A program made the translations under genes and the position numbers. Shown one piece after another: positions 9,039 to 17,892 of a stretch of DNA of 64,000 nucleotides. The stretch lies in assembly GCA_044508215.1 (NCBI GenBank), contig JBIQID010000003.1, positions 28,357-92,356 on the forward strand, written 5' to 3'. The notes under the pieces were generated by a model that made no database searches, was not told where the DNA came from, and saw nothing but the letters and a program-made list of their open reading frames with translations. The stretch comes from JAEZFI01 sp044508215. Its GTDB lineage: Bacteria; Actinomycetota; Acidimicrobiia; Acidimicrobiales; Microtrichaceae. The first letter of the stretch is position 1. Each line of letters starts with the position of its first letter.

Positions 9039-10874
9039 TCAGCTCGGCGATCCCGCTCGCGACGTGTCGTGGCGGAGGTCGAGGCCCTCGAACCGGCCGC
9101 TCTCCCTCCAGCGCTCGATCATCGAGAAGAACGCAACGGCCCCATCGGGGTGGCCGACGCTCGTGAACGAACCGCCCCCGGCCGAGAAGTGGCCTTCGTT
9201 GTTGTAGTAGCCGGGGGTGCAGTCGGCGAGGAACCTCGCTCCGAAGACCCGTCCGGAGCCAAGGAGCAGATCCATCCAGGCCCCCTCCGCCTCGGCTGTC
9301 GCCTCGACCTCCACGATCCCCTCGTCCTCGGCGTGGCGCACGATCGCGGCGATCGTCTTGGCGCCCTCCGACAGGTTGTGCGGGTAGTTGGAGATCAGGT
9401 TGGCGCCCTGCGCGGCCTGCAGGATGAAGGCGTTGGGGAATCCGTGGACGTGCATCCCGTGGAGGGTCCGCATGCCACCCGCCCAGTGCTCCGAGAGGGC
9501 CTCGCCGTCACGGCCGATCGGGTCGAACCCGCTCCGACGGGCGTACTCGGTGCCCACCTCGTAACCCGACGCGAACACGATGCAGTCGAGCTCGTGCTCC
9601 ACGCCGCCCACCACGACCCCGGCCTCGGTGATGCGCTCGACGCCGGTCCCGTCGGTGTCCACCAGGTGGGTGTTCGGTCGGTTGAACGCCTGGAGGTACT
9701 CGTCGTGGAAGCACGGCCGCTTGCAGAGCTGGCGGTACCACGGCTTCAGGGCCTCGGCGGTCGACGGGTCGTGGACGATCTCGTCGACCCGGGCGCGGAT
9801 CTCGTCCATCTTCTCGAAGTCCGACTCGTCGAACGCCCGCTCGAACGACTCGATCGTGAACGTCGCCTCGGGGTCGGACAGCACCTTGTCGCGCACCCGC
9901 CGCGAGATGTCGGTCCAGCCGTCGGCCACCAGGTCCTCGTGGCCGAAGTCGCCGGTCTGCACGGCGGTGAAGCTGGCCATCCAGCGCTGCTGCCACCCTG
10001 GTTCGAGCACCTCTCGCTCGAACCAGTCGGGGTCGGTCGGCTCGTTCGCCCGCACGTCCACGGACGACGGCGTCCGCTGGAACACGTACAGCTGGCCGGC
10101 AGCGCGGGCCAGGTGCGGTACGCACTGCACCGCCGTCGCTCCGGTGCCGATGATCCCCACCCGCTTGTCGGCGAGCCGGTCCATCGGCGCACCGTCGGGG
10201 TCGCCGCCGGTGTAGTCGTAGTCCCAGCGGCTCGTGTGGAAGGAGTGGCCGGCGAAGGTGGCGAGCCCGGGGATGCCGGGCAGCTTCGGGCGATGGAGCG
10301 GCCCGGTGCCCCACACCACGAACCGCGCGAGCAGCTCGTCGCCCCGGTCGGTGCTGACCCTCCACCTGGACCGGCTCTCGTCCCACTCCACGCCGTCCAC
10401 CTGGGTGTGCAGCAGAGCGCCGTCGTAGAGCCCGTACTGCTCGGCGATGCGCCGGCAGTGCTCGAGGATCTCGGGACCGTGCGCGTACTTCTCGCTCGGC
10501 ATGTGGCCCGTCTCCTCGAGGAGCGGCATGTAGACGAACGAGTGCGTGTCGCACTGCACGCCGGGGTAGCGGTTCCAGTACCAGGTCCCGCCGACGTCAC
10601 CGCCCTTCTCGATGATGCGGACGTCGCGGATCCCGGCCTCCGCCAGCCGCGCCCCGGTGATGAGGCCGGAGAAGCCCCCGCCGACGAGGGCCACGGTGAC
10701 CTCGGCCTGGATCGGCTCGCGCTCCGTCCGAGGCACGTAGGGATCGTCGACGTAGTGGGCGAACGTCCCGCTGACCTCGACGTACTGGTCGTTCCCGTCG
10801 GGCCGGAGCCGCTTGTCGCGCTCTGCCCGGTAGCGGGCGAGCACCTCCTCGCGGTCCATGGCGTGCGAGTCCAT
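9039..10874 (-). CDS. Baeyer-Villiger monooxygenase (FAD/NADPH, phenylacetone/cyclohexanone type)
   Basis: Class B flavin monooxygenase of 611 aa that inserts oxygen next to a ketone to make an ester or lactone. Seen: Rossmann VALVGGGFSGL for FAD near residue 55, the Baeyer-Villiger fingerprint FAGHSFHTSRWD near residue 207, and a second Rossmann RVGIIGTGATAVQ for NADPH. The C-terminus ends with the typical PGYYNNEG and WRESGRFEGL. ATG 10874 overlaps the stop of the FAH gene by one base. With the FAH hydrolase and LigB dioxygenase upstream it forms a three-gene oxidative catabolic operon; substrate unknown. Confidence 0.93.
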   Translation of the reverse strand: MDSHAMDREEVLARYRAERDKRLRPDGNDQYVEVSGTFAHYVDDPYVPRTEREPIQAEVTVALVGGGFSGLITGARLAEAGIRDVRIIEKGGDVGGTWYWNRYPGVQCDTHSFVYMPLLEETGHMPSEKYAHGPEILEHCRRIAEQYGLYDGALLHTQVDGVEWDESRSRWRVSTDRGDELLARFVVWGTGPLHRPKLPGIPGLATFAGHSFHTSRWDYDYTGGDPDGAPMDRLADKRVGIIGTGATAVQCVPHLARAAGQLYVFQRTPSSVDVRANEPTDPDWFEREVLEPGWQQRWMASFTAVQTGDFGHEDLVADGWTDISRRVRDKVLSDPEATFTIESFERAFDESDFEKMDEIRARVDEIVHDPSTAEALKPWYRQLCKRPCFHDEYLQAFNRPNTHLVDTDGTGVERITEAGVVVGGVEHELDCIVFASGYEVGTEYARRSGFDPIGRDGEALSEHWAGGMRTLHGMHVHGFPNAFILQAAQGANLISNYPHNLSEGAKTIAAIVRHAEDEGIVEVEATAEAEGAWMDLLLGSGRVFGARFLADCTPGYYNNEGHFSAGGGSFTSVGHPDGAVAFFSMIERWRESGRFEGLDLRHDTSRAGSPS

Positions 10875-11701
10875 CACACGCAGCGGTTGCGGATGGTGCC
10901 GATGCCCTCGATCCGGCTCTCGAGCACCTGACCGGGCTGCAGGAACCGTGGCGGCTGACGGGTGAAGCCGACTCCCGCCGGGGTCCCGGTGAAGATCAGG
11001 TCGCCGGGGAGGAGGGGCACGACCGCCGACAGCTCGGCCACCAGCCGGGGGACCGAGAACACGAGGTCGCTGGTGCGACCGTCCTGGACGACCTCGCCGT
11101 CGAGCGTGCACCCGAGCGCCAGGTCGTCGCGGTCCGCCAGCTCGTCGGGCGTGACCACCCAGGGGCCGATGGGCGCGTACCCCGGCCGTGACTTCCCGAG
11201 GGAGAACTGGCCGCCGGCGGCGAACTGGAGGTGGCGGTCACTGATGTCCTGCCCCACGGTGAGGCCGGCGACGTGTGCCCACCCGTCCGCCTCCGGAGCG
11301 TGGTGGGCACGGCGCCCGACGACGAGGACCAGCTCGACCTCCCAGTCGACCTGGTGGCCCACCACCGGGATGTCGTCGAAGGGGCCGCTGATCGACGCGG
11401 GGAACTTCGTGAACGTCGCCGGGACGTCGGGCACCGCCATGCCGGCCTCGTCGGCGTGGCTCTGGTAGTTGAGACCGATGGCGAAGACCTGCCGGGGCGC
11501 GGGCACCGGGCACCGCAACTGGGAGCCGTCGAGCGGAGCCGTCCCCTCCGCCACCGTCGGGGAAAGGTCCACGAGCTCGTCCCAGCGCTCCCAGACGGCC
11601 ATGAGGTCGGGACCGATGCGTCCGCTCGACACCTCCTCGACATCGACGAACCCGTCGCCGATCACGAGCGATGCGCGGCCGTCGACGTTGGCGATCCTCA
11701 T
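10874..11701 (-). CDS. Fumarylacetoacetate hydrolase (FAH) family protein
   Basis: 275-aa member of the FAH/HpaG superfamily, which hydrolyse C-C bonds in beta-diketo or ring-cleavage products, or decarboxylate. Blocks seen: IGLNYQSHADEAG, FTKFPASISGP, DWEVELVLVVGR (metal-binding Glu residues), DISDRHLQF, and TGTPAGVGF near the C-terminus. ATG 11701 is preceded by a GGAGGAT Shine-Dalgarno. It lies 35 bp after the LigB-type dioxygenase and overlaps the BVMO, a good match for cleaving the product of extradiol ring opening; the exact reaction is inference. Confidence 0.9.
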   Translation of the reverse strand: MRIANVDGRASLVIGDGFVDVEEVSSGRIGPDLMAVWERWDELVDLSPTVAEGTAPLDGSQLRCPVPAPRQVFAIGLNYQSHADEAGMAVPDVPATFTKFPASISGPFDDIPVVGHQVDWEVELVLVVGRRAHHAPEADGWAHVAGLTVGQDISDRHLQFAAGGQFSLGKSRPGYAPIGPWVVTPDELADRDDLALGCTLDGEVVQDGRTSDLVFSVPRLVAELSAVVPLLPGDLIFTGTPAGVGFTRQPPRFLQPGQVLESRIEGIGTIRNRCV

Positions 11702-11736
11702 GGGACGATCCTCCCACGGGCCGACGGTGCGGCGGC

Positions 11737-12594
11737 TCAGGTCTGTTCGGACGGCAGCGGACCGAACCGGTAGCTCGCCGAGGTGAGCGACCCCATGAAG
11801 TCGTCCTCGAAGTAGGTGCGGACGCCCGCCTCGTCCTCCGCTGCTCCGACGGCGACCATCAGCGGGATCAGGTGGTCCTCCGCTGGGTGGCTCGCTCGGG
11901 CGCTGGGCGCGTCCTCCCAGCGGCGCAGCAGCCTGCTCCGCTCGGCCGGCGTCGCCTCCACCAGCGCCTCGGTCAGCCACGCCTCGAACTCGGCCGACGC
12001 GCGGGCGCCGCCCGGGCCGAAGTCGCGGAGGTTGTGGTAGGTGAAGCCGCTGCCGACGATCAGCACGCCCTCGTCCCGGAGCGGGGCGAGCGCTCGGCCG
12101 GCAGCAAGGTGCTCCTCGGGGTCGTACCCCTTCTTGAGCGACAGCTGGAGGATCGGCACGTCGGCGTCCGGATAGGCGACGTAGAAGGGTGCGAACACCC
12201 CGTGGTCGAACCCGCGCTGGTCGTCCTCGCGAACGGGGATGCCGGCACCGGTCAGCAGCTCGACGACCCTCGCGGCGACCTCGGGGGAGCCGGGCGCCGG
12301 GTACTGGATCCGGTACGTGAACTCGGGGAAGCCGCCGTAGTCGTAGTACATCGGCGGGTTCGGGTGCGTCTGGACGGTGAGCTCGGGCTCCTCCCAGTGG
12401 CCCGACACGGCGAGGATCGCCCGGGGCGTGACGCCGAGCCGGCGCGGGATGTCCTCGAGCGAGGCGGTGAGCTTGGACCAGTCGCCCGGCATCTGGTCGA
12501 CGATCCACGGCCAGGGGCCGCCGCCGTGGGAGATGAAGTACGTGGGGAGGCGGGCGCCGGTGGCGCCGCGCTGGTCGGGCTCCTGATCGTCCAT
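11737..12594 (-). CDS. LigB/DODA-type extradiol ring-cleavage dioxygenase
   Basis: 285-aa class III extradiol dioxygenase-like protein related to 4,5-DOPA dioxygenase (YgiD). Iron-site histidines appear in ISHGGGPWP, SGHWEEP and FDHGVFAPF, and HPAEDHLIPLMVA closes the active site. It would open an aromatic ortho-diol ring using Fe(II) or Zn. First gene of the operon with FAH hydrolase and BVMO; ATG 12594 is divergent from the catalase gene. The natural substrate may not be DOPA. Confidence 0.9.
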   Translation of the reverse strand: MDDQEPDQRGATGARLPTYFISHGGGPWPWIVDQMPGDWSKLTASLEDIPRRLGVTPRAILAVSGHWEEPELTVQTHPNPPMYYDYGGFPEFTYRIQYPAPGSPEVAARVVELLTGAGIPVREDDQRGFDHGVFAPFYVAYPDADVPILQLSLKKGYDPEEHLAAGRALAPLRDEGVLIVGSGFTYHNLRDFGPGGARASAEFEAWLTEALVEATPAERSRLLRRWEDAPSARASHPAEDHLIPLMVAVGAAEDEAGVRTYFEDDFMGSLTSASYRFGPLPSEQT

Positions 12595-12740
12595 GGCGGG
12601 GACAACAGCCCGCGCAGTGGAACTGTTCCGTGCCGTCGGGCCCACGAGCCGGTGGCCTGCGAACGCCCGGGGTGAGAGGGTAGGACGCGAACGACGGCTC
12701 ACCCGGGGGCGGTGGGCTGGCCTCGACGCCGAGGCCCGAT

Positions 12741-12757
12741 CAGGAGGTGGTCCGTTG
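12741..12757 (+). promoter_or_regulatory. Strong Shine-Dalgarno fixing a TTG start of catalase
   Basis: AGGAGGT (12742-12748) lies 6 nt before TTG 12755. No ATG or GTG in frame lies at a sensible distance, so the ribosome-binding site decides the start. Confidence 0.7.
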
Positions 12758-14254
12758 TCAGACCCGAAGGCTTCGCCGCAGGACGGCTCCACGACCGGAT
12801 GGGGAGCGCCGGCGCCCAGCGACCGCAGCTCCCTCACCGTCGGCACCGACGGCCCGGTCCTCCTCCACGACGTGCACTTCCTCGAGCAGATGGCGCACTT
12901 CAACCGCGAGAAGGTCCCGGAGCGCCAGCCTCACGCGAAGGGCGCCGGCGCCTTCGGTGTGTTCGAGACCACCGAGGACGTCTCGAAGTACACGAAGGCG
13001 GCCCTGTTCCAGCCGGGCGCCGCGACCGACCTGCTGATCCGCTTCTCGACGGTCGCCGGCGAGATGGGCAGCCCCGACACGTGGCGCGACGTCCGAGGCT
13101 TCTCGCTGAAGTTCTACACGTCGGAGGGGAACTACGACCTCGTGGGCAACAACACGCCCATCTTCTTCGTGCGCGACCCGATGAAGTTCCCCCACTTCAT
13201 CCGCAGCCAGAAGCGGCTGCCCGACTCGGGCCTCCGCGACAACCACATGCAGTGGGACTTCTGGACGTTGAACCCCGAGTCGGCGCACCAGGTCACCTAC
13301 CTGATGGGCGACAGGGGCCTGCCCCGCACGTGGCGGCACATGAACGGCTACGGGTCGCACACGTTCATGTGGGTGAACGCGGCCGGGGAGCGGTTCTGGG
13401 TGAAGTACCACTTCAAGACCGATCAGGGCTGGCAGACCTTCACGAACGAAGAGGCGATGGCGATGGCCGGCATGGACGCCGACTACCACCGCCGTGACCT
13501 CTTCGAGGCGATCGAGGGCGGGGAGCACCCCACCTGGACGCTCCAGGTGCAGGTGATGCCGTACGAGGAGGCCCGCACCTATCGCATCAACCCGTTCGAC
13601 CTCACCAAGGTCTGGCCGCACTCGGACTTCCCGTTGATCCCGGTCGGCAAGATGACGCTGAACCGGAACCCGGAGAACTTCTTCGCCGAGATCGAGCAGG
13701 CGGCCTTCTCGCCGGGGAACACCGTGCCGGGGATCGGCCTGTCGCCCGACAAGATGCTCCTCGGGCGGGCGTTCGCCTACAACGACGCCCAGCGGAACCG
13801 GATCGGGGCGAACTTCCACCAGCTGCCGGTGAACAAGCCGCGGGTCCCGGTGAACACCTACATGTTCGACGGGCACATGACCTACGACCACTCGGGTGCA
13901 GCGCCGGTCTACGCGCCGAACTCGGAGGGCCGCGGCTGGACGGACGGCCCGGCGCAGCCGGAGGAGTCGTGGGCGGTCGACGGCGAGATGGCTCGCTCCG
14001 CCTACACGCTCCGCGCTGACGACGACGACTTCTCCCAGCCCGGGTCGTTGGTGCGGGACGTGATGGACGACGCGCAGCGGGATCGCCTCGTCGAGACGGT
14101 CGCAGGCAGCCTCCTGGGCGGCGTCCGCGGCGACGTGCTCACCCGGGCGTTCGACTACTGGAAGAGCATCGACCCGGACGTGGGCAAGCGCATCGAGGTG
14201 AAGGTGAAGGAGGGTGCCGCGCCGCAACCGGCATCCGGAATGAGCGAGGCCTGA
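12755..14254 (+). CDS. katA: Catalase (heme, clade with small-subunit monofunctional catalases)
   Basis: Monofunctional heme catalase of 499 aa that dismutates hydrogen peroxide in the cytoplasm. Seen: FNREKVPERQPHAKGAGAFG with the catalytic His, RFSTVAGEMGSPDTWRDVRG, FSLKFYTSEGNYDLVGNN with the distal Asn, and RLFAY-like GRAFAYNDAQRNRIG with the heme-ligand Tyr. The start is TTG 12755 behind a strong AGGAGGT. Gene is monocistronic, divergent from the dioxygenase operon; a role in protecting the peroxide-producing flavoenzymes nearby is plausible but not shown. Confidence 0.95.
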   Translation: MSDPKASPQDGSTTGWGAPAPSDRSSLTVGTDGPVLLHDVHFLEQMAHFNREKVPERQPHAKGAGAFGVFETTEDVSKYTKAALFQPGAATDLLIRFSTVAGEMGSPDTWRDVRGFSLKFYTSEGNYDLVGNNTPIFFVRDPMKFPHFIRSQKRLPDSGLRDNHMQWDFWTLNPESAHQVTYLMGDRGLPRTWRHMNGYGSHTFMWVNAAGERFWVKYHFKTDQGWQTFTNEEAMAMAGMDADYHRRDLFEAIEGGEHPTWTLQVQVMPYEEARTYRINPFDLTKVWPHSDFPLIPVGKMTLNRNPENFFAEIEQAAFSPGNTVPGIGLSPDKMLLGRAFAYNDAQRNRIGANFHQLPVNKPRVPVNTYMFDGHMTYDHSGAAPVYAPNSEGRGWTDGPAQPEESWAVDGEMARSAYTLRADDDDFSQPGSLVRDVMDDAQRDRLVETVAGSLLGGVRGDVLTRAFDYWKSIDPDVGKRIEVKVKEGAAPQPASGMSEA

Positions 14255-14402
14255 CCGACGTCCGTCGAGCTCTGCGCGTCCCTGCGCGCTCAGCAGCTGC
14301 CAGCGCGCGGATCGCCGCTGACGGCGGGGCACCTCGCGGCGCCGTCGTAAGGTCGGCGCGTCCGGGCGTCACAGGTGGCGCGTCCGGCAGGGAGGATCGA
14401 CC

Positions 14403-15239
14403 GTGAACGACGTGATCGTGGTGGGGATCGACGGATCCACCAACTCGCAGCAGGCGCTCCGCTGGGCCGTCCGCCGCGCCCAGCGGACGGGAGCCACGGT
14501 CCGGGCGCTCATGACCTGGCACTACCCGTCGCTCTACATGGTGCCGCTCATCGGCCAGCCGGTCCCCCCGGCCGAGTCGATGGAGGAGGCGACGGCCGAG
14601 GCGCTCGCCGCCGTGGTGGATCCTGTGGCGGCGGCGACCGACGTCACCATCGAGCAGGTGGTCCGTCAGGGCGCACCCGCAGCGGCGCTCCTCGCGGAGT
14701 GCGACGCCAGCGCGCTGATCGTGATGGGCCGCCAGTCGGACGACGACGGGCTGCTGCGCGGGTCGGTCAGCCGGCGGGTGTCGGGAGCGGCGGAGTGCCC
14801 GGTGGCGATCGTGCCGGAAGGGGCCGACGTCGACGAGGACCGGCCCGTGGTCGTCGGCGTCGACGGCTCCGACAACTCGATCGAGGCCCTGCGGTGGGCG
14901 GCGTCGATCACCGACGGGCCGCTGCACGTGCTCCACGTGATCGACCCGGCGCAGAACTGGGGCCCCGGCGACGTCGACGACGACATCATCGAGCGGATGG
15001 GCCGAGCGCTGGTCGACGGCGCGCTCGAGGAGGCCGGCGTGGATCCCTCACGGGCGACCGTGCAGGTGGAGTTCGGCGACGTCCGGGTGACGCTCACGCA
15101 ACCCGACCTCGACGCCTCGATGATCGTGATCGGGGCCAAGGGCGTGGGCGGCCTCGCCGGCTGGCTCGGTTCGGTGGCGACGGCGGTGTCCACCGCTGCC
15201 GCGGTGCCGGTCGTGCTGGTCCCCGAAGAGGACGACTGA
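14403..15239 (+). CDS. Tandem-domain universal stress protein
   Basis: 278 aa with two UspA domains (about 1-140 and 150-278). Domain 2 has an intact nucleotide loop GAKGVGGLAGWLGSV (G-2x-G-9x-G-S); domain 1 has a looser GRQSDDDGLLRGSV. Such proteins bind ATP and act in dormancy, redox and general stress in actinobacteria. GTG start with GGGAGGAT upstream; a TAAGGT about 50 bp upstream could be the -10. Its stop is 16 bp from that of the convergent CBS-domain gene. Confidence 0.92.
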   Translation: MNDVIVVGIDGSTNSQQALRWAVRRAQRTGATVRALMTWHYPSLYMVPLIGQPVPPAESMEEATAEALAAVVDPVAAATDVTIEQVVRQGAPAAALLAECDASALIVMGRQSDDDGLLRGSVSRRVSGAAECPVAIVPEGADVDEDRPVVVGVDGSDNSIEALRWAASITDGPLHVLHVIDPAQNWGPGDVDDDIIERMGRALVDGALEEAGVDPSRATVQVEFGDVRVTLTQPDLDASMIVIGAKGVGGLAGWLGSVATAVSTAAAVPVVLVPEEDD

Positions 15240-15255
15240 CGCACGTCCGGTCGGG

Positions 15256-15666
15256 TCAGTCGTCGCCGCTCGCCGTCGCTGCGATGTAGGCACCCAGCAC
15301 GTCGCGGATCGACACGATCCCCAAGAGGTTGCCGGGTCGACCGATGAACACGTGTCGGATCCAGCGCTCCATCATCTCCTCGGCCACGTGGGCGACGGAT
15401 GCGTCGGGATCGGTCCACACCAGGTCGATCTGCACGATCTCGCTCGCGGGCGTCGACGGGTCACGACCTGATGCGACCGCTCGCACCACGTCGCGCTCGG
15501 TGAGCACGCCGACCAGTTCGTCGCCGCTCCCCACGCCGACCGCGCCGATGGCGTCGTCGGCCATGCGGTCGGCCACCTCCCGCAGGGTGGCGGTGGGGGC
15601 CACGAGGATCACCTCGTCGCCCACGAGCGAGGAGATCGCCATCTCGTCCGGATCGAAGGCTGCCAT
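15256..15666 (-). CDS. CBS-domain pair protein
   Basis: 136-aa protein made of one CBS pair (Bateman module): VILVAPTATLREVADRMADD and GVLTERDVVRAVASG form CBS1, DLVWTDPDASVAHVAEEMME and GIVSIRDVLGAY form CBS2. Such stand-alone modules bind AMP, ATP or similar nucleotides and signal energy state. It begins at ATG 15666 with a -10-like CATGAT 6 nt upstream and no Shine-Dalgarno. Partner unknown. Confidence 0.9.
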   Translation of the reverse strand: MAAFDPDEMAISSLVGDEVILVAPTATLREVADRMADDAIGAVGVGSGDELVGVLTERDVVRAVASGRDPSTPASEIVQIDLVWTDPDASVAHVAEEMMERWIRHVFIGRPGNLLGIVSIRDVLGAYIAATASGDD

Positions 15667-15672
15667 CGCGTG

Positions 15673-15678
15673 ATCATG
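15673..15678 (-). promoter_or_regulatory. Possible -10 element (CATGAT), leaderless CBS gene
   Basis: On the minus strand CATGAT ends 6 nt before ATG 15666, with no ribosome-binding site between. Confidence 0.4.
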
Positions 15679-15708
15679 TCACCTGGGCACCGCCGTCCGC
15701 TCGGGGCG

Positions 15709-17439
15709 TCAGGCGGCGCCCTCCACCACGGGGTGCGAGGCGGCGCGGCCTGCGAGGCGCCGGGCGTGCGCCACGGCGTCCTCCAACCGCTCGAAGACGT
15801 GGGCGGGATCGGAGAGCCGGTCGAGCGCGCCGACGGCGTCGAGGACCGCCCGGTGCTCTGGGCGCACGCCCTTCAGCAGGACGGTGATGCCTCGTGACTC
15901 GAGCTCGCCGACGATCTCGCCCAGGGCCTGCGCTCCGGTGGCATCCAGCATCAGCAGGCGGGGGAGGCGCAGGATGACGACCTCGACCTCGTCGACCGAG
16001 GTGAGCTCGTCGAGGAACCGCTGCGCCGCTCCGAAGAAGAGGGCGCCGTCGAGCCGGTAGGTGACGATGCGCTCTTCGAGCAGCGCCGCCGCCTGCCGAG
16101 CGTCCACCGCCTCGTCGTCGAGGTCATCGACGGGGACGAGCGACCCGCCGAGGGCGTCGAGCGGCAGGCGCTCCTCCGTGGCCCCGGTGGAGCGGGCGAG
16201 CGCACGCAGGGCGAGCAGCGCGGCCACGGCTATGCCGATCTCCACGGCGACGATCAGGTCGAAGACGATCGTGGCGACAGCCGTGAGCACGAGCACCACC
16301 GCGTCGGATCGGGTGGAGCGGAGCACCGCTCGCACGTTGCGGGCCTCGACCATCCGGATGGCGGTGACCATGAGCACTCCGGCGAGCGCGGCGAGCGGGA
16401 TCTCGGCCACGATCGAGCCCGCGAAGTAGACGACGAGCACGAGCACGAGCGAGTGGACGATCGCAGCGACCCGGGTGCGGGCTCCGGCCCGGACGTTCAC
16501 GGCGGTCCGAGCGATGGCCCCGGTGGCGGGCATGCCACCGAACAACGGCGACGCGAGGTTGGCGAGGCCCTGGCCGAAGAGCTCGCGGTCCGGGTCGTGG
16601 CGCCCGCGGTCGGTCATCCCGTCGGCGACCCGGGCGGACAGGAGGCTCTCGAGCGCGGCGAGCAGCGCGACCGCGACGGCAGCCGACGCCAGCTCGCGGA
16701 CGCGGAACGCCGACGGGTCCGGCAGGGAGGGGAGGGGGAGGGAGTTGGGCAGCTGGCCGATCCGTGCCACGTCGAGGGAAGCGGCGCTCGAGACGACCGT
16801 GGCGACGGTGACGGCGATGAGCGAGCTGGGCAACGCCGGGTGGAGCCGCGGTGCCAGGGCCATCACGGCGGCGACGAGGAGCACCAGGGCGAGCGCCTGC
16901 AGGCTGCCGGACCCGACGGCGTCACGGACCGCCCGTCCGGCGACGAGCGCGGTGTTGTCCCCCTCGGGCTTCACCACGCCGAGGGCTGCGGGCACCTGCT
17001 GCAGGAAGATGATCACGGCGATGCCGACGGTGAACCCCTCGACGACCGGCCACGGGACGTAGGCGAGGAAGCGGCCGAGCCGCACGAACGACGCCAGCAC
17101 GATGAGCGCCCCGGCGATGAGGCCGACGACCGCAACGGCGTCGACACCGAACCTGTTCACCACCGGCACGAGGACCACCGTCATGGCGCCGGTGGGTCCC
17201 GACACCTGCACGTTCGAGCCGCCGAACACCGCAGCGACGAGGCCGGCCACGATGGCGGTCATGAGTCCGGCGGAGGCACCGATGCCCGTGGTCACCCCGA
17301 AGGCGAGCGCCAGGGGCAGCGCGACCACGCCCACGGTGACGCCCGCGATCAGATCAGCGCGCCACCCCGAGCCGAAGCTGGCGTAGTCGGCGCGGGAGGG
17401 GAGGAGGGCCGCGAACCGGCCCTCGACACGGCGCCTCAT
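15709..17439 (-). CDS. SulP-family anion transporter with STAS domain
   Basis: 576-aa membrane permease with about 11-14 hydrophobic segments (residues 28-415) and a cytoplasmic STAS domain (about 445-550, containing VVILRLPRLLMLDATGAQAL). SulP proteins carry sulfate, bicarbonate or dicarboxylates. The N-terminal SGPTGAMTVVL and LFGGMPATGAIARTAVNVRAGARTR blocks are characteristic. ATG overlaps the stop of the ArsR gene by 4 bp, so the transporter is translated with its presumed repressor; the operator at 17809-17840 would control both. Substrate unresolved. Confidence 0.93.
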   Translation of the reverse strand: MRRRVEGRFAALLPSRADYASFGSGWRADLIAGVTVGVVALPLALAFGVTTGIGASAGLMTAIVAGLVAAVFGGSNVQVSGPTGAMTVVLVPVVNRFGVDAVAVVGLIAGALIVLASFVRLGRFLAYVPWPVVEGFTVGIAVIIFLQQVPAALGVVKPEGDNTALVAGRAVRDAVGSGSLQALALVLLVAAVMALAPRLHPALPSSLIAVTVATVVSSAASLDVARIGQLPNSLPLPSLPDPSAFRVRELASAAVAVALLAALESLLSARVADGMTDRGRHDPDRELFGQGLANLASPLFGGMPATGAIARTAVNVRAGARTRVAAIVHSLVLVLVVYFAGSIVAEIPLAALAGVLMVTAIRMVEARNVRAVLRSTRSDAVVLVLTAVATIVFDLIVAVEIGIAVAALLALRALARSTGATEERLPLDALGGSLVPVDDLDDEAVDARQAAALLEERIVTYRLDGALFFGAAQRFLDELTSVDEVEVVILRLPRLLMLDATGAQALGEIVGELESRGITVLLKGVRPEHRAVLDAVGALDRLSDPAHVFERLEDAVAHARRLAGRAASHPVVEGAA

Positions 17440-17798
17440 CGCGACGTCTCGGTGCGCAGCCCATCGAGCAGCTCCTGCGTCTCGCTGAGCGAGCTGATCA
17501 ACAGGCGCTTGGCAGCGGCGAGCAGCTCGACGATCCCGTCGTCGCGGACCGCGTAGAAGACGGTCGATCCCTCCTTGCGGCTGGTCACGAGGGCTGCGCG
17601 GCGGAGGACGGCGAGCTGCTGGGAGAGGTGCGACTGCTCGAGCCCCACGATCTGGGCGAGGTCGCCCACCGATTGCTCGGCGTCGGACAGGACCTCGAGG
17701 ACACGCACGCGGGCGGGGTGCGACAGGGCGCGGAACAGCTCGGCCTTGATCACCGAGAGCGGGCGCTCGATGTCGGGGTCGTTCGTTGGGGACGGCAT
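17436..17798 (-). CDS. ArsR/SmtB-family repressor of the SulP transporter
   Basis: 120-aa winged-helix regulator: LSHPARVRVLEVL, VGDLAQIVGLEQSHLSQQLAVL (recognition helix) and EGSTVFYAVRDDGIVELL (wing). The protein contains no cysteine, so the classical ArsR metal/thiol site is absent; another metal site, an anion or another ligand must be sensed if any. ATG 17798 sits 10 nt from a promoter fully covered by inverted repeats, which argues for autorepression. First gene of the arsR-sulP operon. Confidence 0.92.
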   Translation of the reverse strand: MPSPTNDPDIERPLSVIKAELFRALSHPARVRVLEVLSDAEQSVGDLAQIVGLEQSHLSQQLAVLRRAALVTSRKEGSTVFYAVRDDGIVELLAAAKRLLISSLSETQELLDGLRTETSR

Positions 17799-17807
17799 GG
17801 TGACCCC

Positions 17808-17840
17808 ATCATATCGCGATATGACAGAAATGTCATATCG
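17808..17840 (-). promoter_or_regulatory. ArsR promoter and overlapping palindromic operator
   Basis: The only clearly AT-rich patch nearby. A perfect 16-bp palindrome TCATATCGCGATATGA lies at 17809-17824, and a second inverted repeat, ATATGACA (17819-17826) facing TGTCATAT (17831-17838), overlaps it. On the minus strand a promoter can be read inside: -35 ATGACA (17831-17836), 17-bp spacer, -10 TATGAT (17808-17813), 9 nt before the arsR ATG. Repressor binding would block both hexamers. Confidence 0.75.
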
Positions 17841-17857
17841 TCAGAAAGGGGTGACCT

Positions 17858-17879
17858 GGGAGTGGTGCTCACCACTCCC
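17858..17879 (-). terminator. Hairpin after the SPFH gene
   Basis: GGGAGTGGTG (17858-17867) and its exact complement (17870-17879) form a 10-bp stem just past the SPFH stop at 17893 (minus strand). It separates the nfeD-SPFH unit from the arsR promoter. No strong T-run. Confidence 0.55.
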
Positions 17880-17892
17880 GCGTGTGGGTCGC

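Noticed and set aside
14255..14402. Terminator after the catalase gene (GCGCGCT...AGCGCGC)
   Set aside because: A 7-bp stem with an 11-nt loop in very GC-rich sequence is not distinctive enough to list as a feature.
16453..17556. Long open frame antisense to the SulP transporter
   Set aside because: His/Gly/Asp-rich low-complexity translation, typical of the reverse strand of a high-GC membrane-protein gene.
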